DNA from: Cudoniella acicularis
Lineage: Eukaryota; Ascomycota; Leotiomycetes; Helotiales; Helotiaceae
Assembly: GCA_013054445.1 (NCBI GenBank)
Contig: JAAMPI010001252.1
Location: 1-17,041, forward strand
Reading direction: 5' to 3'
Length of the DNA: 17,041 nt
Below the pieces are notes generated by a model. That model saw only the letters and a program-made list of their open reading frames with translations, was not told the origin of the DNA and made no database searches. A program made the translations under genes and the position numbers. Shown one piece after another: positions 1-8,745 of the stretch. Position 1 is the first letter of the stretch; every line of letters starts with the position of its first letter.

Positions 1-2209
1 CGATCCTATCAAAACGCAAAGCGCAAACACGGTAACCCACCTCCGACCCGGCCCTCACCGTCCGAGTCTCACCATCTGGCCCGCTACCCGTGCACAGTCC
101 CGTACAACACAAACACCATAGGACCCTTTCAACCACACCATGAATTTTCTCTACTCCGAGTAGCACAAAAAAGTCAAAAACAACGTAATAAGAAACCCCT
201 CCAACAACCTCTCACATATCGTACCCCAACCAAGAAAAAACAAACCTGGAAGAAAACAAACCTTCTCGGCCCGTCTCTCCCCCACCTCCATCAACATCAG
301 CACAACAAACGCACCTCGGAGGCTCGGGCAAACGAAAAATCCATCATCGCCCATCCATCCATGAACCATCCATTACTCCTTAAGCTTACCGAGACACAGC
401 TGCACCTACATACCTGCACAGTACGACACCCGAGACAGAACACCTTCCAAAAGCCGCACATCTCCCGAGAACCTTACTTCACACACCAACCATACATACC
501 ATGCGGCATGTAGGTCGGCGAGCACAGATCCTTCCGTGATCCTTCGAAGGCGCTGCGTCTCGTGGCATACCTAGTCTATCTTCATCATGTACGACCGATC
601 CCATCTCATCTGGGGCAAGATAGCTAATCGCCCCTCGTGGAACCTAACATACGCAATACAGAATCCTGAGTCAGACGAAGTCCATGTGGCTCGTAAAGGC
701 AGTCGTGCGGCGTAACATAACGGGTACGGCGTTACGGCGTATTATGTGCGTTGCGTACAGGATGATGTTTCGCAGAAAGTGAGGCTGCTTACACATGTCA
801 CTCATATACGACACGTTGAGGCTCCAGCTCGCTCGTGGTGAGATTTATTTTTGAAAAAAGGAGGGGGCCATCTCACGATACTGTAGTAGTGCTACACTAT
901 CTTACTTCACTTCTGACCCCACCATCTCCAGCAATTATCCCATTCGTCCATGCACACCTTTTCTCCCTTTCCACCCATTACAAGGCAAACACCCAACCAA
1001 ATATACCCGGCTGATCCACTCCACTCCACTCCACTCCACCCATTCCCTCCCCTCCCTTCTCAAAAATCGGGAATAAGACAAAGCCAGGTAACACATCAGC
1101 CAAGGCATTTCCCATTCCCATTTTTAACCACACATATACATGCTTTTCGTGCAACATCAACCAGAAAATCACAATTCTCGGGCGCGAAAGGAGGTGCATC
1201 TGCAGCGCAACTGCAGGCAGCCTGCTTCTGGGGATACCATACCATATCGTATCGGATTATCGCTATGAGATGCACTGTGCTGCCTGCACTGTACAGTACT
1301 TAATTTGATTGTTTATGCGTTGAGTCGATTGGTTGGTTATTTGGATAGCTTCTCTCTGATTTTGGGAAGTGATGGATGATGTGTTGCGGGAATAAACCCA
1401 TGTACTGTACTTTATGAATTATTATAGAATTATGTACCCCAGATTCGTTTTCTGCAGAAAAGAGTCGCCGTGCCCGGTCGATGGGATCGAGAGACCAAAT
1501 CCAACAATGCCTGCCAGCCATATTTCGATAGTGCTTTAAGCTCTTGATTAAAACCAGCCATTTTGCTGAAAAGTTCCATCGCGACAACCGGCTCTTAGCA
1601 CCGATATTCCGAAGAGGCTGCTACGATGTCACACTCGCTCATGGCAATCATTGGAGAGAAATCAAGGCATTCATGATGGGACATTTCATTGTACTATTTT
1701 CTATCCGGTATCAGAAGTACCTTGAGAACGCCTTTCCCTTTCCCTGGAAAATAATCCCCAGTAGCCCATACCCATATCCGCTACTCCGCTCCACTGCACC
1801 GGTTGTGATGCCTTGGGAACCAATTACAATCAATCATTCATCATGATGTTGGAAAATCGATAGACGCCGGACCCCTCGGTCCTAAAATCGTCTTCTTTGC
1901 AATGTGGCGAAGCTTATGGTTGGAAAAATCAATGCTGTCTATCGTGTTGGTATGAGCGCATTTAATATGGAGCAATTTCGTAGATAGCAGTCCTACACGC
2001 TGGGACGTGAAAATTTGGGTATCGATACGATTGTGAAGAGGCTATAGGACTAGAGAAGATTCGAGATTGTGTATATGTATCGAATCTGGGCAAAGGTGGC
2101 GGGAAATGTGTGTATCGTATGGCTATCAAACGTACCGTTGCTGCGTTTCGAGCAATGCATAGATCATGGCTTCATTCATCTAGGATTGCTATTTTGGCGC
2201 TTGACCGAC
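1..2209. other. Left intergenic region, no supportable gene
   Basis: I find no gene here. Every open frame is short (about 120 codons or fewer), none resembles a known protein, and none shows convincing splice-linked partners. The first 500 or so bases and about 940-1150 are rich in C and A (G/T on the other strand) and contain short CATC and CCACT iterations. Such composition is common in fungal leaders and promoters. The part next to 2210 should include the 3' untranslated region of the exchange-factor gene; I see no AATAAA there. No tRNA B-box or 5S rRNA-like segment was recognised. The left end may be flank of a gene outside the window. Confidence 0.6.
1016..1040. repeat. CCACT pentamer tandem repeat
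   Basis: Four perfect consecutive CCACT units followed by CCACC, inside a C/T/A-rich stretch. It is a microsatellite-like tract with no assigned function. Confidence 0.9.
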
Positions 2210-5200
2210 TCATAGAAAACCGGATTCTGCTAATACTCTGTATATCCACCAATTGTGTAAGCAGGGGGTCTGAAAATCATTGGAATGGAGTTTGCGGGGA
2301 CATTTGATTCTCTCAAGCTTCATCTAACAGAGAGCGAGCTGTAAAATAACGTGGGTTACAGTCTCACATACCTTACTATTTTTTCATCTTCTCGTTCACG
2401 TGGTTCGACGGTCAAACTCTTCTCATACATCTCATGCACGTCTCCCGCCGCCTGCATATTACTCAAAATATACTCCTGGAGCTCAACCACCGGCTGAAGC
2501 GGGTAAGGCACATTCTGATATTGCTGGATATCGCGGATGACCTCAGCTGTCTTGGCTCGTTGTGCGAAGTTGATCAACGCCGATTTCTTGATTATTGACG
2601 GTATGCCATCTTCGATGAAAGTAAGATCCGTTAGGTAAACGCCAAAGAATGGAATGCAAGGCGGGTTCGCTAGATGCAAACTTTCTCTGTATTCACCAAA
2701 ATTCCTTGTGCTTCCCATGAGCCGACGCATAGACTCAAGTACTGTGAGAGTCTTTGCAGGGACTTGATCCCATGTCCTTTTCAGCCGATGAATGGGCGCT
2801 GTGCCTAGAGCGGAAATTATAGACGTGAGAGTGGAATAGTTGTTGAGTTGGCGACATTTCTAGATGTTGTTAGCGTTTTGTAAAATTTTTAAGAAGGGAC
2901 GACTTGCATCAGCGACCTGCACGAAGTGCTTGATGACAACAACGCGCTTTTTGACATCCAACTGAGTCAGGATCATTTCCGCTACCCAATTTGTCAATTG
3001 GTTGGAGTGAAGAATGAGGGCTTTAACGTTTGGCGCGGGTTCAGGATCCCCTTCTCCAACCTTCTTCTGCCAAGTCTTGTTCAAACATTCCGTAGGCTTG
3101 ATCTTTCCGTAAAGCTTCGACTCCACAATTGTTAACTGGCGTGCGAACTCGGTAACATCAATATCCAGAAATTTGAGCTTCTTCATATTCTTTGGCATGA
3201 TTGGCTGAGGTGTTGATTGACTCAAGGTCAATACTAAGCGCTTTGCCGTTGGATCTTGGCCGCGCAAACGCTGTTCGAGTACAGTCATTAAAGGTCCAGA
3301 TCCAGGAGTTTCAGTTGTCTTGACCGTATCTCTGGCAAATGTGTAAACGTCGCGTATTAAGGCTTTCGTCTCATCACTTTGATCTTCCATCCAAAAGTTA
3401 TCAAACCAACTCTTCAAAATATTGACAACCCGAAATCTAATCGGCTTCTGTTTTCGATCCCTCCAGGTCTCATAGTCTGACTGGGCCATTCCTTCAGGTG
3501 GTTGTATTTGGAATCGCTTTACCAAAAATTCAAAGAGCTCACGAGCCGAGGTAAAGGAACGGTAAGTCAGAAGGAAGGTGTTGTTGAAGCTAGAATCTAA
3601 TTTGTCGTGTCGAGTTAGTTGTTCCACCAGCGCTAATAGTGTCCCACCCTTGAGCTGAGGCGGCGTCACCTTGGTATCGTATGAGATATCTTCTTCGTGA
3701 TCGAGTTTTAGGCAATCCGGAGTCTCGTCTTGCGTATCTCTCCGAGTGGGTTCTTCCCCAAAGAACTTTCTAACCTTCGAGTTCTCCCCCTTATGGAAGT
3801 TCGCAGAAGGATCTCCATTTGCGAATGCCTGCGGTTGACCAATTCCAACTAGCCCAGGCCTTAAGACCGGGTTGACGCGCGAGTCCGTTCTCTGATGTGG
3901 GCGCTCATAGGCAGTACTATCAACTCTTCTCGGATCCCGCTGGCGGCTGTCATCGCGAGGTGGAAGTGTGCGGTTTTCTTGTTGGACCGCCATTTGAACC
4001 TGCTCGCCCAAGAGTTGAAGCGAGAAACCGATGTGGGAGGAGTTTGTCTCGAGCTGTTTAGCGCAGTGTCGAACATAACTAAGCCGCCCTTCAAGAGATT
4101 CGCCGCGAACTTCGGCCCATTCATCCCCCAAAGGTCCTGCTACAGCTTGGCATCCCAGTATTAAGTCCGATATGTTATCATACAGGCTCTGCTTGTATGC
4201 CGCAAAGTCAACCAATTGGGGATTTTGAAATGAATTACCCAACGATGATAAATTGACCGACTCGACGGTTGAAACCCAGGGTTTGAACATTTCCAAGACT
4301 TTTCGGGCGGCTGAACACACGTTGTTTCCAATAAGCTCATGCCTATAAGGGCTGATTATTTTTTCGGTGACCACAAGATGCTCTTCTAGCTTTCTAATAC
4401 TCGAAATGAGCATCCTCTTCAGGTCGTCAAGACGTTCCATTAGACTGGCGTCCAGCGTCGCAGACGGCTCACTGAGTGCCTCTTCTTCATCAAGAAAGTT
4501 CGATGTCAATGGATCCCGGGACCCAAGCCCGTTGTTTTGCCAACTACCTCCAGTATTACTTCCGATCACGAATCCAGGGAGTAGTCGTGGAATATCTTCT
4601 CCCCGTTGTTGTCTTGCAACTTCGACATAACTGAACACACCTTGCAATACCCCATCAGCTTCTTGCAGGCATTTTTGGTACGACTCGGCGTTTGGCCAGT
4701 CCGCTGCGGCAATGTGCGAGGAGATAACTAGCTTGGAAAACTTTGACATCATATCCCGAAAATGGGGATACAATGCCTTGTTGGTCGAGATAATAGAGGG
4801 CTGCCCAGAGTGGTTGTCTGTCGTTCCTGATCCAGCCGCAAGTAGTAACCGAAGATGATCCGAGATGTCTTCGGCCCGACGCACATATTCTGATCGCTCG
4901 CCATTAATGATGGCCTCTCGGTATCGGTCAATTGCTCTTTTCATATTGGCAACTAGTCTATTCCAGGTCAGTGGTGCAGCTGAGCCGTCATCAAAGAATG
5001 ACCGAGGCAGGGTAGCAGCATGTGGGGGACCAAGTGAGGGGTTTGTGAAGGAAGTTGCAGAGGGGCCCATGATTGGCATTGAAGTAGCCATAGACAAATT
5101 CGGGTTCGAGAACGGATCTCCTCGTGATCGCGTCGCTGGGGATGTGCCATTGATCGAGTCCATCGAAGTTGCTGGTGATATGCCCTCGGACACAAAGGAG

Positions 5201-6177
5201 CGGCGGTTTCTGGGCTGCTTCGAGTCAGCACGCGTTTGTTGAGCCAGGTTCAAATTTATTACCAAAGAGCTCCGGGAGGCGAGCATGAGAGATTCTCCTT
5301 CCATCTCAGAAGCGGAGTTGCCCTCGGACTCATCGTCCTCATCTTGCACATATCCTCGCGCCATCATTTCTGGTGGCGGTCTTGTCTTCTCTGGAATGTT
5401 TACATTCATCCGATTTCGGGGCCCATTCTCCGTGGCTGACGATGGCGATTCCAGAGGAAGTTCCATGCTGCTCTCACCCGTTTCGGTATTGAAGTAGAAT
5501 AATCTCCCATCAGGAGTGGCTTGTGGTATCCAGAAATCAGCTCTCGTTCGTTCTCCATTGATTGTCCCTTCAATGGGTAACTGTGTATTATCATCTCGCT
5601 CCGAGTCACCGTCATCCTCCTCGTATTGTTCATCATACTCTTCAGATTCTTCATCGTCATCTGCATTGTCCTCCTCATCCGTGTGCCCTCGCGACCCATT
5701 CAGGTTACCGTCTAAGTTATCGTCCGGATTCGCAATCACCTGGCAGTAATTACTGGGGAACCAGCCTCGAACTCCGTTGATAACCCCATCCCACCAACCG
5801 CTTTCTAGCTGCGTGATGACTTGAATGACATCTCCCTCGTGGAAACTCAAGCTCGTCCGATCGTCAGCCTCGTAATCATAAAGAGCGCGAACGAAGAGCG
5901 TCGCCGGCTGCGGCGTGTTCCCTAATAGCCCATTCATCACAGGTGGTGATTTGCGCCTGGCCGCAGCCTTAGAACGCTGCGCTGCTACGAAACTCTCGTT
6001 CGAGGTTGCTTTGAAGTACGATTGCGTTCGGGATGGGGAGGGAGACTGTCGCGGACTCTCCTCGGAGTACTGTCCTACGGAGTCGGCAATTTGGCCGCCC
6101 TTGGTCGTGTAGTTGCTGAATGATTGGGTGTTCTTCTGATCAGGAAAGACGCCGTTTGTGCGGATTGTCATAAGCAT
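2210..6177 (-). CDS. CDC25: Ras guanine-nucleotide exchange factor, CDC25 type (three exons)
   Basis: Exons are 6177-2908, 2859-2372 and 2237-2210, giving 1261 residues. Proteins of this family load GTP onto Ras at membranes and, in fungi, act upstream of adenylate cyclase/PKA. Domains visible: an SH3 at about 93-148 (ALYDY at 98-102, WW at 128-129, GWFPSNY at 138-144); a very acidic stretch at 165-196; a degenerate WW-like segment at 211-241; a helical middle; RasGEF_N at about 835-960; and the catalytic RasGEF domain at about 1004-1240, with KCRQLNNYST, NPPCIPFFGVYLTDL and a C-terminal ESGFL. The start has A at -3 and an in-frame stop 11 codons upstream (6210-6208); a second ATG at 6171 is possible. 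The symbol is by orthology to the S. cerevisiae Ras activator, not the fission-yeast phosphatase of the same name. Function is firmly supported by domain order; the splice junctions are inferred from family conservation. Confidence 0.93.
2238..2371 (-). other. Terminal intron of the CDC25-type gene
   Basis: This is a 134-nt intron with donor GTATGT and acceptor ATACAG, in phase 2 (AG|A). Joining 2372 to 2237 changes the C-terminus from EDEKIVRYVRL to EDEKIVRVLAESGFL. The latter matches the ESGFL ending I know from fungal orthologues. The final exon is only 28 nt including the stop. The best branch candidate is the weaker TGCTTACA shortly before the acceptor. Confidence 0.82.
2860..2907 (-). 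other. GC-AG intron within the catalytic domain of the CDC25-type gene
   Basis: This is a 48-nt intron on the minus strand with donor GCAAGT, a GCTAAC branch motif (2874-2869) and acceptor CTAG. Splicing joins ...HFVQVAD directly to KCRQLNNYS, restoring the continuous RasGEF core. The next GT (2903) gives a frameshift. A GT donor at 2917 would stay in frame but delete the conserved V-A-D. If the intron is retained, the protein ends after 15 further residues and loses most of the catalytic domain. Confidence 0.85.
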
Positions 6178-6469
6178 CGTGATGTTTGTCGATGGTCGTG
6201 GGTTGCATCAGTTCATTGTCGCAGTGTTTCTTTTTTGGTCGGTCGTGATCTCGAATCCCGTCGTCAACTCGTCGCGTGCGATGCGGTACAGTGTGTGTAT
6301 CGTAGAGTCGTATGGAGGGGCAGGATAAAGAGGTAAGCCTCTGCTATATTGAGAAATTCCTGGGGATTGCAACCTGAGTGGTTGCTGAGAGCGGTTAATT
6401 CCAAGCACTTCCTTTCATTCGCCGAGTTCTGGGCTGTCACAGCAGCTTGGGAAGGCCTGGCGTTCTCAT
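6140..6469 (-). promoter_or_regulatory. Upstream ORFs in the CDC25-type leader
   Basis: On the minus strand, four ATG-initiated upstream ORFs precede the main start: 6469-6437 (10 residues), 6418-6395 (7 residues), 6216-6208 (Met-Asn-stop, A at -3) and 6208-6140 (22 residues, C at -3). The third and fourth share bases in a TGATG stop-start overlap. The fourth runs past the main ATG in another frame. If the transcript begins upstream of these, they should lower initiation at the main start. The transcription start is not known, so some may lie outside the mRNA. Confidence 0.5.
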
Positions 6470-7000
6470 GAAGTGATCTGACAGGCCGGACCGCGAGACA
6501 GGATCGAAGCGTGCGAGCGGGCTGTGAGCGCAAGACGAGAGGGACGACGACAAAGATGGGTGTAAGGCAGGAAGGAGGCCTCAATATGGGTTGAAGAGAA
6601 AGGCACGAAGGCTTTGGAGGGGTCGGTCGTGGAGAAGAGATCGCGTTTCAATGAGAGGGCGTTGCGGCGAGAGTGGCTCCCTGTGTGTGCGGCCTGAGCG
6701 AACCAGCGAACCGGTGGCAGCCTTCTGTACTCAGTATTCAGCGTGGCGTGTGCTGGGCCTGGACGGCGCTGAACAAGAACAACCTGGAAGTGCGTAGAGT
6801 ACGAGAGTGCGTGAGTGCGTCCGGCGGGCACGGTGTTGTGTTGCACAATCAGAGGCAAAGGGAAAGAGGAATAATTCAGCACTATGAAGTTACGTAGGTA
6901 GGGGTAGTGGGAGAGCACACAAAGGCCGCTGTGCTTTCCACAGGAAAAGACGCATCATTGCGAGCAGCAACGAACGTGCTCAGACCTAAGCCTGACAAGG
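6178..7000 (-). promoter_or_regulatory. Probable leader and promoter of the CDC25-type gene
   Basis: Read on the minus strand, this segment is pyrimidine-rich at about 6660-6530, with many CTC/CTT runs. That is typical of fungal core promoters and leaders. A CCCCT element lies at about 6622-6618. The 150-codon open frame at 6918-6466 has biased, repetitive Ser/Pro/Arg/His composition and no recognisable domain, so I treat it as leader or promoter sequence. No TATA box stands out. Confidence 0.45.
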
Positions 7001-7800
7001 GCAACGGGTTCTGACTAGATCTAATTCGACCACATCCACAACCCCAACAGGCGATTTTATTGATTTGGATTATTTGGGAGCAAATGCTGACAGACACGGT
7101 TGTTATTCGTCCCCTTTTCTTTACATGCGTCTGCAAGCCGGCCATGCTTTACAAAGAAGTGCGCAGTATATGAACTTAAATATCAGTCCTGTGCCACGAG
7201 GGCGCCCAGCTCCAACCAGCACGAGAGCAGAGCACTGTACACGGTCTTTACTCCGGACAGTGCAGTGCAGTATACATTGCCAATAGCACCTCCCTCTCGG
7301 CGATTCGACATTCGAATTTGACTCGTCGTCTGATCTGCTATCCTGGACTTGGCCAATCCCCCGTCGAAGTCCGCAATGTCTTGCAGCTCCAGAGTCAATC
7401 CTTTGTTAGCTTTACCGTCCCAAGCCCGCGGGTTGTGGAAGGCCCTCCAAGTTTCAACGCTGCCCAATACGCTCCAGAAGCCTCCTTGGTGCTGGTATAT
7501 CTCTTAATCAATGCGCAACAGTCACTCGTCACAGCACAATCTGAGGAGTCATGTCCTAGATCGTCTTTTCCTTGATCTTGGAGACGGACGAGCTCTTAAA
7601 CGTGTTTTCATGGGGGCAAGCCGCACCAATGTGACGACGTTTTTTATCTCAGCCACAAGTGTGCGTCTTGCATGGCTTTTGCAGCTGCCATGCAGACCTC
7701 GGGGAATTGTTCCTGCTAATAGATTCACGATTGTTGTGGGAAAGGCCGCTGAGCTGCGGCCTCAAACTGCTTGGAGGGTCCAGCGAGCGAGTGAGGGGGG

Positions 7801-7886
7801 CAGATCTGGAGAGGGGGGGGAGGAGAGACTGGAGAGTAGCCTGTGAGAGCATCCCTCATCCCCTCATCCCCTCAATTCCAGATCTG
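7801..7886. repeat. Imperfect inverted repeat with G-run arm and CCCTCATC tandem arm
   Basis: CAGATCTGGA at 7801-7810 is perfectly inverted as TCCAGATCTG at 7877-7886. Inside, the left arm carries an eight-G run (7813-7820). The right arm carries three CCCTCAWY-type octamers (7853-7876), so the purine and pyrimidine arms can pair imperfectly. GGGGGG at 7795-7800 lies just outside. A hairpin or G-quadruplex is possible; function is unknown. Confidence 0.6.
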
Positions 7887-8644
7887 TGATTCTGGTAAGC
7901 ATCCTTCTCCATGCGTGTGGCATGGCATGGCAGCAAGCATCTTAAACCCTCACTCTGCCTAATTACCCACATGAACTGCTTCTCATCGTCGATCTCTATT
8001 CGTTAGCCCCTGTAATATGCGTGGCCGTTTCCATGTGGATGTCATGTATAACTCTCAAAATGGAAGGGAGTACTCGTCATACTGTTTTCAAGACGACGGG
8101 TAGAGTCTCTCCGCAATTCAAGTATTGAGTATCCAGTAGCAGTGCTCTATTGTCACGCTGTCGTGTGGGAGCGAGGCATACTTGAACAAGGAGTTAGGCT
8201 GTCGGTTAGATGACATTGTATAAGGATCACCCATGGCTTCTGAAATGTTTGAGATGGTGTGTGATAGGGCTACAACCGAGCCTTGAGATGTTGGAGAAGA
8301 GAAGCTGCCCTTGGCCTTGGTAAGGAAGACGATCACGTGACCTTCTACATCCAGGTTGTTATGGGATTTTCAATTATCATATTTGATGTATAGTGAAGCA
8401 GAAGGAGACTTGCCTCCGAGAGAGCTATCAAAGCAGACTGCTCATAATGAGTCAGCAGCGTGTCGTATTCCGGTCAAAATTTCACTCCCGCATGAATTGA
8501 TAACGGGATGACCCGTCGGCAGGAATAACAACACCCTTTCTGTGCAGGCTCGGGCCGACTGTCTACCTAGGTATGTCGGATTTCTATTTCGGCCGCGGTG
8601 TGTACGAGGTCCTCTAGTCGTCTTTTGATGCACATCAGCTACAA

Positions 8645-8745
8645 CCCCTCCTTGCAATTGCGGTGACGCCACATGGTTTTCCAAAGCCCCTCCAAAACCC
8701 CTCTCAAAGGTTCAAAAAAATTTCTAAAAAAATCAAAACACCCCT
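8645..8745. promoter_or_regulatory. Cluster of four CCCCT stress-response-like elements
   Basis: CCCCT occurs at 8645-8649, 8687-8691, 8698-8702 and 8741-8745. In yeast, AGGGG/CCCCT is the STRE bound by Msn2/Msn4-type C2H2 factors, and clustering is typical of functional sites. No gene start lies close by; the nearest supported one is more than 2 kb away, so the target is unclear. Confidence 0.35.

Noticed and set aside
3861..5699. Several 60-125 codon frames on both strands inside the exchange-factor gene
   Set aside because: They are shadows of the long conserved reading frame and show no independent signal.
6466..6918. 150-codon minus-strand ORF just upstream of the CDC25-type gene
   Set aside because: It lies in the probable pyrimidine-rich promoter and leader, has no domain, and cannot be joined in frame to the SH3-containing protein because an in-frame stop (6210-6208) precedes the main start.
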